Below the pieces are notes generated by a model that did not search any database, was not told the origin of the DNA, and saw only the letters and a list, made by a program, of their open reading frames with translations. A program made the position numbers and the translations under genes. A DNA stretch of 64,000 nt, taken from Hexactinellida sp. DTS-2022 (lineage: Eukaryota > Porifera > Hexactinellida). This document shows, in pieces, positions 1 through 11,258 of the stretch; the stretch's first letter is position 1; the number at the start of each line of letters is the position of its first letter. The DNA lies in contig JAPNXP010000001.1 in the NCBI GenBank assembly GCA_028753945.1, positions 8,856,501-8,920,500 of the forward strand, read 5' to 3'.

Positions 1-163
1 ACGGAATGAGATCAACATTCTTATATATCAGCGATCGCAAGTATGATTGCGATACTTTTTCGTAAAATGTGATCTTCTATCTATGATTCTTTCACTTCAG
101 ATTCTAAAGCTTTCATATTGTTATCATTACTATAGTAGTAAATCAATATTTTACTTTGCCGAC

Positions 164-342
164 CAGGGCCGGATTAATAACCCATGAGCAACCGGGGCAA
201 CTGCCCCGGGGCCTCCACCACCAAAGGGCCTCCATCACCAAAGTTGTACTTCATTTTTCACAGGACAATTGTAGTGGAAGGAGTTAGGGGCCTCCACAAT
301 ACTGGTTTCCCCAGGGCCTCCACCTCTGTTAATCCGGCCCTG
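164..342. mobile_element. hAT-type MITE (179 bp)
   Basis: Inverted termini CAGGGCCGGATTAA / TTAATCCGGCCCTG enclose a short GC-richer core. The element is flanked by a perfect 8-bp direct repeat, TTGCCGAC (156-163 and 343-350). An 8-bp target duplication plus CAGGG termini is typical of hAT non-autonomous elements. It has no coding capacity. Confidence 0.9.
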
Positions 343-349
343 TTGCCGA

Positions 350-665
350 CTATAGTATAGTATAGTATAGTGACCCAGTTCTAATCTTTAGTGCTTTGGT
401 ATATTATTACTGTGCCGACTATACTTTAGTATAGTGGCCCAGTATTGAAATGATCTCTTGGTTATTATTACTGTGCCGACTATACTATAGTATAGTGGTC
501 CAATTCTAATCTTCAGTGCTTTGGTATATTATTACTGTGCCGACTATACTTTAGTATAGTGGCCCATTATTGAAATTATTGCCTTAGTTAGTTATTACTG
601 TTCAGACTATACTATATACTATAGTGGCCCAGTTTTAATCTTACTGCTTTAGTATATTCTTCCGT
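350..665. repeat. Tandem repeat of ~63 bp with TATACTATAGTATA palindromes
   Basis: The motif GCCGACTATACTATAGTATA followed by GTGGCCCA recurs about every 62-67 bp (near 346, 413, 475, 539 and 602), separated by AT-rich spacers that alternate between two types. Two units of the same repeat occur inverted at about 10490-10590. The core is a near-perfect palindrome. Confidence 0.75.
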
Positions 666-732
666 AGCTCATCCACAGACCAAGAGTTTAATTAACTAAG
701 AACCCAAATTTTCAGGACAGGTGTCGCATGGG

Positions 733-1224
733 TAGGGCATTAGGATCGAATGATCAAAGATCGCGCGATCACGATCGCGATCCTTTTTTGACGATCGAAG
801 CAGGATCGTCGATCGTATTTTACAGAACGATCGAAATGGAGATCGCGATCATTTTTTTGCATAAATTTCGATCCTACATTCCGATCTTTTAGAAAAGGTT
901 GCCCAATTAAATTCATTAATAATATAGCACGTGTCAATTTTAACACTTATGTATTTAATTTGAATACGATTATTAATTCAATTTATCCATAAAACAGGCC
1001 CGTAACAATAAAATATTTTTCAGGTTGTTGAAAATCTAACTTCACTGTTTCTAAAAGTTGGTCAAGTTGAAACCTGAGCATCCTAAATAGTTACTACGGC
1101 AAATAAGAAATGATCGCAAAAATGATCGGGATCGGATCGGCGATCATTTGTAAAAATGCGATCGGGATCGAGATCGCGATCAATTTTTTGGCGATCAATT
1201 TTTTGGCGATCGACTAATGCCCTA
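733..1224. mobile_element. hAT-type element with GATCGCGATC-rich ends (492 bp)
   Basis: The termini are TAGGGCATTAG / CTAATGCCCTA. They are flanked by CGCATGGG (725-732) and CTCATGGG (1225-1232), a 7/8 match. Both subterminal regions are built from self-complementary GATCG/GATCGCGATC words. It is inserted in a copy of the HP repeat: joining the flanks restores the 'gtgtctcatgggttacagatgtgc' context (in short pieces) seen at 62811 and 61605. Confidence 0.85.
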
Positions 1225-1830
1225 CTCATGGGTTACAGATGTGCACCTGAGGTCACGATTTTAGATTAACTTTTTTGGAGACATTTTTACAACTGTTTAA
1301 TGTCACTACAGCAACAATAAATAGAGCCCGAATATTGAAATTATATACATTCGATATAGAATTAAATTCTACACCTTTTCACAGTGCACGAATTTTCAAA
1401 TTGGGCTTCGTTTGCGCCATAATTGAGTTGTTAATTTCGTTTGTATACTAACACTTCAATTGAAAGTGTTGTATCTAATTCTATTGTTTCGACTCGTGAT
1501 TATATAATGATTCAACTAGTGAAATCGAGTAGGCTTCTATTTTCTAATTGAAAACTAAGATTCTACATTCGATAACAACGACAGATTAAGTATATTTCAT
1601 TTTACAAGAATACTCTGTACTATTAATTAATTAATATACTGATGTATGTAATTAGTTATAATTAATTCAGTCTGTATTTAATATATACAGATGCTTCCAA
1701 TTGGATTATTAGGGGTTATCGAGTACGCGGAATTGAAATATGGTAGCCAAATAACATTTATTTACTCTTTATGACAATTAATTAAACTTAATAAATTTAA
1801 GTTGACATTGAAATTGGTGTTTAATTATCA
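1225..1830. repeat. HP-family repeat, 3' part of a copy
   Basis: From the motif GTTACAGATGTGCACCTG onward this AT-rich stretch matches 61612-62230 and 62817-63440 over several hundred bases. Shared landmarks include 'ttctacaccttttcacagtg' and 'gggttatcgagt'. The 5' part of the same copy lies at about 660-724. No gene was seen. Confidence 0.7.
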
Positions 1831-1954
1831 ATAATTAATATAAATTATTATTAGTTAAAACACAAGCCTGGGTGGGTGTATATAGTATATATATATTTGT
1901 TTGTATGTTACGAGTTGATTGAAGAAAGTGGACCGTTTCCAAATGTGATTTTTG

Positions 1955-2413
1955 CAGGGTTGCCGTGGGAATGGGAATGGGATGGGAATGGGAATCGTAT
2001 TTATCCCATGGGAATTCCCACGGGTTTTCCCATGGGAATTCCCACGGATTTTCCCATGGGAATTCCCACAGATTTTCCCATGGGAATTCCCACGGGTTTT
2101 CCCATGGGAATTCCCATATGGGAATCTTGAAATTCCTTATGGATTCCCATGGGAATTCCCATGGGGAAACATGTGGGAATTCCCATGGAAAAAGCCGTGG
2201 GAATTCCCATGGGAAACATGTGGGAATTCCCATGGGAAAACCCGTGGGAATTCCTACGGAAACCCTGTGGGAATTCCCATGGAAAAAGCCGTGGGAATTC
2301 CCATGGGAAAACCCGTGGGAATTCCCATGGGAAAACATGTGGAAATTCCTACGGAAACCCTGTGGGAATGGGATGGGAATGGGAATGAAAATTCCCTTCC
2401 CACGGCAACCCTG
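1955..2413. mobile_element. hAT-type element made of a GGGAATTCCCATGG minisatellite (459 bp)
   Basis: Terminal inverted repeats CAGGGTTGCCGTGGGAA / TTCCCACGGCAACCCTG are flanked by a perfect 8-bp duplication GATTTTTG (1947-1954, 2414-2421). Nearly all of the interior is a variable minisatellite of the self-complementary words GGGAATTCCC and CCCATGGG with ACGGGTTTT-type spacers. The two halves are mutually inverted. Open reading frames on both strands are by-products of the repeat. Confidence 0.93.
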
Positions 2414-2754
2414 GATTTTTGGCATATAGGGGTAACTTTTGGCACCCGCCAACAAGTTGAGGTTTCCACTCAAAATTTGTCACACCTCGACAAGTTATGA
2501 CGTCATTGTCACATTTCGAGAACCCTGAAAATTCACTTAATCGCACATAATTCGAGCCCTCTAAGAGATAAAAATCTGAAAATTTAATAGAACATTACAT
2601 TAATGATGCGGACACATTGGTCACACCAGATCACCAATATGCTTACTCATTATCGCATGATGACGTAATCACTAAACTTTCACATTGTTAAATTTGACTA
2701 TTTAGGCCTATTTACGCTTTGTAATCAATATTAGGAGTATATAAACCACACACC

Positions 2755-3037
2755 AACCGCGAAGCGGTTGGTGTGTGGTTGTGTTCTGCCACGAAGCGAC
2801 CTAGCAAGTGAAAGCGACCTAGCAAGCGAAGCGCGCTAGTTCTACTGAAACTTGAATATCTCTAAAATGAAGTGAGCTAATTGGAAACTTCCACCACTCT
2901 AAGGGTCGTTTCCTTCTGAAACCCCTTTCTGAAATAGTTTAACACCTTGATAGTGATGATGACATGGCGAAAAAAATCCCAAATTGCAGCTGTGCAGATG
3001 GTATGTTCCATTGGAGGCACTATCAATAGACCACCAC
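2755..3037. repeat. HP-family repeat, left part up to the P-like insertion
   Basis: It starts with a hairpin ACCGCGAAGCGGT (2755-2790; related hairpins at 44225-44320 and 22255-22325). It continues into the conserved block 'cttccaccactctaagggtc' (also at 62533 and 63735). It ends in the left arm and loop of the HP hairpin, interrupted at 3037 by the 6.3-kb transposon. Confidence 0.75.
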
Positions 3038-4022
3038 CATGGCCTACTTAATATATGGCCGTGTATGTCACCGATAAGGCCAAAAAAATAGAAGGCCAGT
3101 TTATAAATTTCATTCTAGGATAAACTATGCCTCCTATTGTTATTATTTGGGTTGTATATAGGGTAATCAACCATTGCGAGTCCAATGTAGCCACTTTTTA
3201 GAATCTCAGATTTGTGGTTAAGCTGTTTAGGCGCCATTTCATGGTGACGGTAACAATTTATGGTAAAATGAAAAAAATTTCAAATATTATAAATTTCATT
3301 TTCTTCATACTTTCTGATAATTTTATAACAGTAATACTAAAATTTGGACATATTTCACACTTCCAAGGCTACTAAATCACGAAATGGCGACTTTCTAAAA
3401 ATTCTAGAATTTATAAAGCAACCACATGCTAAAATACTAGTATCCGAGTTACAACTTACTATTTTCGTCCATAAAACTTCCATAATTGCTGCTTTATATA
3501 TAATCATTTTCATTATATATTCGGAAATGTATACTAAGCCATAGCCTACTAAACTCAGGCCTGACATTAAAACACCATGGATGCAAACGAAGTCATATAA
3601 TTACTTATAATCAAAATACATGTGTGTTAGTATTGAACACTCTCTGATATTTTATTTTAACCTAATACATCGGATAATGTAAATTTATTATGATTTTGGT
3701 AATGAATTGCATGCATATTGCCTAAAAATTAGATGAAATAAATGTTAACAGGTTTGAATAATACATATCATACCTACAAATACTGTATGAAATACGACAC
3801 TATTTAATTTTTAGTTTCTTTAATTTTCGACTATCTTCTCCTCTTGAGACAACAAAGGAATTATAATTCTTGACCATATTAGAGATAAGACAATTCGAAG
3901 CTACAAGAAGAAATTTACGTGCAATATCCCAACCTTCTGTGTTGCAAATTAAACATCTGTTGCGCCAATATTCACTTGAGTCATTCTCAAGGAATCGAAA
4001 TGATATTTCAATTAAGGTTTTC

Positions 4023-6630
4023 CTAAGGCTTGAAGCCTACAAACAAACTCCAGACATCTACGCACTGTTTTAGGGTCATGATGATTCGCCACACTAGGAC
4101 GATTGAATTTAAGGCAGTATCCGACGGCCATTTCAATGATCCTCGATCCATTATATCAATAAGTTTATATATCGTAGTTTCTTCAGGATCAAACAGTAGT
4201 TCTTTGTCGACAGTCAGGAAATCACGACAAGAGCGACAATTTTGAGATATCTTGAGATATTGGTGAACACAGTAACCAGCAATAAAAGCTAAAGACTGTA
4301 TAGTTTGTTTATCAAGTACGATATTAGAAAGATCTTGAAGCTTTGATAGAAAAGGTTCCAAGTCAACTTGGTTATTATCATGATCCAGCTCAATAGAAGA
4401 GAAAGATTTAATAAAATTGTGTAAATTACTTTCTTTGAAAGAGGACTGTTGTGAAAATAATTTAAGTATACTGGAAATCTTTAGTCGACGTTCAGTTTCG
4501 AGGATCTGAGAATAAGACACATGATAATTCGAACCAGACATCATCCTATACAGTCTAAAATGATGTTCAAGGGGATCAGTCTGTAAGAAATAAGTTAGAA
4601 CGTAGGCAAATCCGCACTGGGAGGTTAAATGATTAACTAAGATGGGAAGGGCAAAACATGTGTGTTTGAAGCTGGTAAACGTTTGTGGGCTTAACTTGCC
4701 TTCTTTAGCTGGTAGAGATCTCCACACATCAAGCCAGTTAACAATTTGGTGACACAGATAAAATCTTGGATCATTGAGGACTAGTAGTTTTGAGTTTTCG
4801 TCTTTGAAACGTACATCTTTGTTCGGCCGATTGATTTTGAAAATTTCCACATTTTAACAACAATGTATATAAAATCTGAAGTTTGGCATTTGAATTGATC
4901 GGAACGAGACTCGTTGAATATCTTGAGGGCTGCACTAGTCGATTCGTGGAAAACTCGGAGGGCTAATTTAACGTTCTGTCGTTCCAACTTGGTGGCCAAC
5001 ATGCTTTGGTTGTTAAACGAGGAGCCATCTGCGATATTATTCTGTTCCAACTTGTATATTAAGCGAATATCATTGAAAGAGGCTTTTTGTATTGTAAGAG
5101 GAAATTTTGTGTAAGTAGGATAAAAATCTTCAAAACTAAGGATAGATAAATACTTGATTTTCATTCTTTAGATTTAACCAATTAATACGAATAGTCTTAA
5201 GATATGAACGAAATCAAACATAAGGATAAGAGATCTTTTTCCAGAGGTAGGATGAGAGACAAGAGGTTGCAAAGTTTTCTGATCAGAAGAGAATAATTTG
5301 AAAACATTTACATTAAGTGGATAGTTGTCAGTGCATAATGCTTGAACTAAAAGTCCACATTTTTCGATGTCATCTATTACCTGTACAATAATAGGATGAA
5401 TATCTTTTGCTCTAGTTGTCGAAGGAGGCACTAAACGTACCAGGGTTGAGACAAGAGCCAATTATTTATCCGCCCTTATAGAAACATCAGAAGTTACGTG
5501 TATTTAATCCATTTGGACAATAACATTTTTTTCTTGAGGAGAAAAGTTAACTGCTGCTTGATTTAGATAAGTGATGTATTCGCTATCTAATCCAAACGAT
5601 ATATACAGCTTTTCAAGTGTATGATAATGAGGAAGAGCAAGGCAATCTAGAGATTGCAGATAATTGTAACAGCTAGGAGAAATGAGATGTGATTTCAGTG
5701 CCAAAACTTGAGTAATAATGTTGTATCTTCTTCGGGTCTTAGATACAATGGAGTTTTCAAGTTGGCAAGTGATAAACTGAAGTCGAGCTAGTCTAGAAGA
5801 ATTATCTATTGAGTCCTGTGAGCCTAATGAAGCTGAAATTGATACTTCAAGGTTTGATATTGCTTTAGAAATTTGATATCGTGCGTTCTCAATATGTTGC
5901 TGGATAGAGTCAGATGGTGAAGGAAGTGTAGATGTGTTCCCTATCTCAGTGAGAAAAACTTCGATTTGTCGGATATCATTTATCTGAGTCAGTGAAAGAG
6001 TAATATTCTCCTCTTTTCGAAGTGCTTTCACTTCTAGTGTAGAGTTGATGGTCAAAGAAGACTGAACTGAAATGTTTTGATGTGATTTTGAAAGTGTGAC
6101 AAAATGAACTTCACCATCAGCTGACAACCAATATAACCAGTTAGAAGGAAGAGTTTGTAATGGCAACTTTTCTACCAACTCTTCAAGAGTTTTAATATGG
6201 TATTTAGCTTCTTCTGCCATTCGTGACTCAGGACTAAGCTGTAGTGCCATTGTGAATTGGTCTTCCTGCTTTGACTCGAAAGAAAATCGATGATCGCTAG
6301 AAGATGGAGCTGAGTAGTATGAAGGACAGTCTGGTAGAAAGCAAGGAATAGCACCTTTCCGTAACTTGGGCTGGCCTCTTGGAATTTCGGTTATTGAACC
6401 ATCTGCATTTTGTAATTTATACGTTTGCTCTACTTCTTCTTCGCGAAAATGTTTAAGGCAGACGAATATATGTTTGAGGGAGGTGATGTCTTCTCGATGG
6501 AGCGCGCGTTTATCCATTTCTGCCGCAATTCAGGCGGTTCGTTAGGAAGCTTGAATACAGGAATATAAGGACTCTGTGGGTAATAGTTGCTATTACAATT
6601 GGGTGAAGAACATATGTTCGGCATGGTCAA
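4023..6630 (-). pseudogene. THAP-domain P-element-type transposase, degenerate
   Basis: Read from 6630 downward, the N-terminus is a THAP C2CH zinc finger: C-x(4)-C at CSSPNC, a W at KWINA, and the C/H pair in FVCLKHF. A frameshift falls at about 6503-6517 in the run CGCGCG. Then comes the P-transposase core, where QMD at 5507-5515 is followed in frame by TAA (5504-5506). A second in-frame stop lies near 5462. Frame changes follow near 5170-5200 and 4800-4850. Family landmarks are clear: LERQNVKLAL (about 4970), then LQTDPLEHHF and YRMMSGSNYH (about 4530-4590), as in Drosophila P and THAP9-like transposases. With at least two stops and three frame changes it cannot encode an intact enzyme. 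Confidence 0.88.
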
Positions 6631-6670
6631 GAAGCTAATAATAAAAGAAATGGATAAACAGGGTTATATA

Positions 6671-6928
6671 TAGGGCTGAAACGAATATACCGAATATTCG
6701 AATATTTTTTGAAATGATTGAACGAATATTCGCTTGGACGAAAATTTGATTGAAGCGGATATTCGTTGTCTACTTTTGGACAAGAACATTACTTTTGTTT
6801 AGCTTGGAGAGATCGTAAAAATAAATTCCTACCTAAACTAGCTGATAATTAGTTAACTTGTGTCTATTACACTTTGTAACTATTATTAAATATTTGTAAC
6901 ATTATTTCGAATATTCGTTTCAGCCCTA
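6671..6928. mobile_element. hAT-type MITE (258 bp), nested in the P-like element
   Basis: Termini TAGGGCTGAAACGAATA / TATTCGTTTCAGCCCTA with a perfect 8-bp duplication GTTATATA (6663-6670, 6929-6936). It lies just upstream of the transposase start. A second, truncated and interrupted copy ends at about 18882. Confidence 0.92.
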
Positions 6929-7075
6929 GTTATATAGACGCAAAAAGTCATAAATGTTTTCTTAAACAGTCCTAGTATAAATGGATATAACTATTACAAG
7001 TGTCGTAACAAAGAATGAATTAAATAGGAAATGTTTTATAATATATTAAAATTTAAGATTTGTATAAATATTATG

Positions 7076-8347
7076 GGGAAAATTCCAAAAATACTCAAGT
7101 TTTTTTAAAATTTCCAAATATACTCAACAATACTCGACTAATTTGTAAATATACTCAAGTTTTACCGGATTATTCCAAATATACTCAAGTTTTATTGGAT
7201 TATTCCAAATATACTCAAGTTTTATCGGATTATTCCAAATATACTCAAGTTTTATTGGATTATTCCGAATATACTCAAGTTTTATTGGATTATTGAAACT
7301 AGTATGGAGATCCCAACCACAAAAAATATTTATTAGTACAATCTGCTCGTCTGCTCTACGCGCGTCCTTACAACTTGTACTCGGGTCTACGGCCCTCGCT
7401 TGTATTTAAAGCATGTTCCTTTTCAAATTAAATGTCGTTCTTGATGGTTGGCCGCTAGCCGTCTATTTATATCCGTTCATCCTAGCTACAGGTTTCTATA
7501 AGGACAGATTAAATAATTTGGATATTTATGCAAATTTGAACAGATAATTTTCTAGATATATAAGCTTGTCCGTGTATAATAATATACCAATTCCAAATAT
7601 AAAATTAAATATCACTAAGAAACTGTACCAGTGGACCCCTAACTTTGGGATGTGGAGAAGTTATTGTATTGATTGATAATAATTTGATATCAAATAACAC
7701 AATGGGATGTTAGAAATGTATGGCTAGACAGACAGTAACAAATAACTGATTAGATGACTGAACTTCCTCTCGATCAATTAGATTACTTTCTCAGTATTCC
7801 ATAATGCATACTTAACATTTGACAGACACTAAAGCATTCGATTATACTAATTGAAATGCTAGCTGCTAATCCATACTGGAACAACCCTCGAATTTAATTG
7901 GCTAAAGGTTTTGACACCTTTTGTGATGGAAGATTTGAATATCTTTTTAGATATTAAACTTATTTGTACATACAATACTACTAGTATTCCCCACCCCACT
8001 GCCAAATTTTGGGTCTGTAGCTTTTACCAGTTCCTCAATCAATTCTGAACAAACACACAAACAAACAAACACAAAAACATTGTGATTTAATATATAAGAT
8101 AGACTAAATATAGCCTTTCTAAACTTGAGTAGATCTGTGAATTTACTGAAAAAACTTGAGTAGAATTGGAATTATTCTAAAAAACTTGAGTAGATTTGGA
8201 ATTATTTTGAAAAACTTGAGTAAATTTGGAATTATTTTGAAAAACTTGAGTAGATTCGGAAAGATCTAGTTTTATATTTGAGTATCAGTAAAAAGTTGAG
8301 TATATTTGGAAATTAAAAAAAAACTTGAGTATTTTTGGAATTTTCCC
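7076..8347. mobile_element. Mutator-like foldback element (1272 bp) with minisatellite arms
   Basis: Termini GGGAAAATTCCAAAAATACT / AGTATTTTTGGAATTTTCCC are flanked by a 10-bp duplication AAATATTATG (7066-7075, 8348-8357). Each arm is a minisatellite: CCAAATATACTCAAGTTTTA units of about 30 bp at 7080-7290, and the complement at 8125-8340. A 9-10 bp target duplication with long arms points to the Mutator superfamily. The inner part (7378-7880) matches 38455-38905. No transposase is visible. Confidence 0.75.
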
Positions 8348-8422
8348 AAATATTATGGGTGACCAAAATATTTTTTCACAACCACAATGATTAAAGTTGA
8401 CAGCAGACATAATTAGAAACTA

Positions 8423-8914
8423 CAGTGTAACCTCGCTAACCGGGGAATTTGGGACTACAGATTTTGAAGTTATTCCCCAGTCCCCGGTTAGAGGGTGTCT
8501 CTATTTATTTATTTTCCTATGGTCTTGACTTTCTATTGAAACTTATATTTGTGCACACTTAAGCAGGCAAGCATCACAGACTTTTTCGGAAATTCTAATT
8601 AACCGTGTAGCTTATTTGTGTCCTAGAAACTTTCAGATTTAGGGAAACTAGTAGAATGATTGTTTGTATTAAGTAAAGTACTATTAGTAAGACACTGTAA
8701 TAATACTATTCATCTCGACTTATGTTATAAATTCCTCGTTTAGCGAGGTTAGGATTTAAAGTAATATACGAAGTCGTAACCAGATCACATTCCCCATTCC
8801 CCGCTTAGGGCAATTCCCCGGTTAGAGAAAGTCATTTGTATATTAAACGACGAAATCAAAAAAAGAATTCCCCGCTCCCCGCTTATCGATGTCCCGGTTA
8901 GCAAGGTTACACTG
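8423..8914. mobile_element. pogo/Tigger-like MITE (492 bp)
   Basis: Termini CAGTGTAACCTCGCTAACCG / CCGGTTAGCAAGGTTACACTG resemble the CAGTRgAACCTCG-type ends of pogo-like Tc1/mariner elements. TA precedes the left end; the right flank is CA. The interior repeats 'ccccg(g/c)tta' motifs on both strands. It is nested in the P-like element. Confidence 0.75.
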
Positions 8915-9300
8915 CATGCCACGAAATTTGCGAAACTTAGTCAATGACTTCGTTTCCATCCTTGGTCAACTTTTCACATTCACTTGTCAAGGCCTGAGTT
9001 TAGTAGGCTATGACTAAGCATATTAGCAAAATATCTTCATTTTCTCGTAGTTCTTTTAGACTCGAATTGTATATATAGTATATTGTGGTGTCATCATTAA
9101 ATGGTGCCCAAACAGCTTAACCACAAATCTGATATTCTCAAAAGTGGTTCCATTGGACTCGCAATGGTTGATTACCCCATATACAACCCAAATAATAACA
9201 ATAGGAGGCATAGTTTATCCTAGAATGAAATTTATAAACTGGCCTTCTATTTTTTTGGCCTTATCGGTGACATACACGGCCGTATATTAAGTAGGCCATG

Positions 9301-10470
9301 CCACCACCAAAATATAGTGCCACCAAAGGAACATGCGTAGGTACAGGCTGCAATTTTGATTTTTTGTTTCTCAGAAGACGGTGCCCTAGACTAGGGCTTA
9401 ATAGTTGATGGACTGAAACTTGGCATGTAGGTGCGGAGGGACCATTTAATTTGCACCTGGGGTTACGATTTTTATTAAAAATTTTGGACACATCTTTAAC
9501 ACCTTTCAAAATTTGTCTGGTCCATAACTCAAAAAATGTTTTACTAAACCCCCAATTTTTATTTTACCATTGGGATTCATCATAAATTCTGCGTCTCATG
9601 GGATAAGAAGATTTTTAATAATGGGTTGTATTTCTGCCATAAATTGGGGTTAAAATTTCTTTGTTTACGCACACTTGAATTTCAGTAAACTGTTAAATCT
9701 AATTTTATTGTTTCAACTTGTAATAATTATATTGATTTAACTTGTTAAATCTTACTCTATTGATTTAACTCGCGATGATTATATTGATCTAACTTATAAA
9801 TTCCAGCTGGTTTCTATTTAATTGTCGTATTTCTATACAATGGATGAAATAAAATAATATACAGTAATGTAAGGAATTTGTTGACTTAACTCACTCACCG
9901 TGGATAACATTGCTAAAATAAATAACTAATAATATAATATATTATCAATACATAATTAATGAATGGCATTAAACTCAAGATGGTTTAAGATAGAAACAAA
10001 CTTCAAATCTATCTACCGTTCCTTGAGACTCGGACCAATTAGCAAATGGTTTTTAACACCTTGAGGCGTTGATGACTTGGCGGAAAAAATCCAAAATTGC
10101 AGCTGTGCCACAGCATGTTCCTTTGGAGGCACAATCAATAAAACACCACCAAAATATAGTGCTACCAAAGGAACATGTGTCGGCACAGCTGCAATTTTGG
10201 ATTTTTCAACTTGTAATAATAAACACAAGAGAATGGCACCCAAATTATGGCACAAATCTATGCCAAATTGAACATTTGTGATTTGCCAAAAGGTGTCAAG
10301 CTCACAATTAATTTAGTTCTCAGCCATAATTAGTTTAAATAGGTGTCAGAACACTTTGATTAAAAATCGTAACCCCAGGTGCAAATTAGACAGTCAATAC
10401 GCACCTACATGCCATGTTTCAGTCCTCAATGTTCAAAGGCGTGGCCAGGGCACCGACTACGTTGAAAATA
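9301..10470. repeat. HP-family repeat, right part plus a following copy
   Basis: It opens with the right arm of the HP hairpin split by the P-like insertion (9301-9365) and continues with family sequence. A second hairpin-bearing copy follows at about 9890-10470. The tract has no coding potential and no genes. Confidence 0.7.
10085..10206. repeat. HP hairpin, complete copy
   Basis: Arms of about 48 bp (AATCCAAAATTGCAGCTGTG ... GTTCCTTTGGAGGCAC) pair with their inverted complement across a loop 'caataaaacaccaccaaaat'. The same hairpin recurs at 44936, 60305 (opposite orientation), 61397, 62618 and 63818. Confidence 0.85.
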
Positions 10471-10479
10471 TTATAATAA

Positions 10480-10590
10480 AGGCAGTAAGATTAGAACTGG
10501 CCCACTCTACTATATTATAGTCGGCACAATAATAATAAAGGCAGTCAGATTAGAACTGGGCCACTAGACTATAGTATAGTCGGCACAGCA
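10480..10590. repeat. Two inverted units of the TATAGTATAGTCGGC repeat
   Basis: 'agattagaactgg(g)cccac' followed by ACTATAGTATAGTCGGCAC occurs twice. These are the reverse complement of the 350-665 tandem repeat. From 10590 to 11258 the sequence is AT-rich and I see no other feature. Confidence 0.65.
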
Positions 10591-11258
10591 AAAATATTGG
10601 TTAACGAGTGCAATTTAACTTTAAAATGTTTGTGTATTTTCCGATATAATAAACGAATGAGTTTCCAGGTGCTATTTGGAATTTAAATAATTTGTTTGCC
10701 TATTTTTGCTAAAACAACAACAATAAGTACGGTATTCATATTATAAATTTGTAAATGCGAAATTCGTGTTCAGCATAGTACTTGTTTACCTATTATAACA
10801 TTTGGAAGCTAGTTTCTATCTCAAATATAAATGCAGTTTATATTCCCTGTAACTTTAACAAAATACGAATAAATTAAACACACACAACAAACGAATTTAA
10901 TAGTAGTAAGATTTCTGTGTCAAAATTTGGATCTGATTATGTTTAGGCGGGGAAAGATTAGAAAGAACCAAACTATCCTTTAAGTGTACAAATTCAGGCG
11001 CCAACTATTTTGGCGCTTAGAGTTCTAATAATAATTCAAACTATGATTAGGCTATGCTTTGTTTACTGGAAAGTTAGGGAATTTATTGGTTGATTGAGTC
11101 ACAGTAGACACAATTATCCAATAAATTCCCTTCTATCCAATTATTACCATGGCAACCATTGACGTATTTTGGTATTCTCAGGTTACACAAGTATAAGATA
11201 GAGCTGTATTGGATTAGTTATATTGTTTGAATAAACTCAATTCGCAACAAAAACTAAA

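Larger units (their letters stand above)
3038..9300 (-). mobile_element. P-element-like DNA transposon (6263 bp) with THAP transposase
   Basis: The termini CATGGCCTACTTAATATA... are inverted over a long tract: 3038-3260 pairs with 9300-9085, and further homology at 3535-3600 pairs with about 8940-9010. Both ends abut CCACCAC (3031-3037, 9301-9307), a 7-bp target duplication. Removing the element and one CCACCAC restores the uninterrupted loop of the HP hairpin repeat, so the boundaries are exact. The minus strand carries a decayed P-type THAP transposase. Younger elements are nested inside it: a hAT MITE, a Mutator-like foldback and a pogo-like MITE. A related non-autonomous copy with the same termini lies at 17327-18312. 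Confidence 0.9.

Noticed and set aside
1835-2500. Long ORFs on both strands through the GGGAATTCCC region
   Set aside because: They follow the palindromic minisatellite of a hAT-type element and span its duplicated target site.
7060-7296. 78-codon YSKYTQVLLD-repeat ORF
   Set aside because: It is the translation of the minisatellite arm of the Mutator-like foldback.
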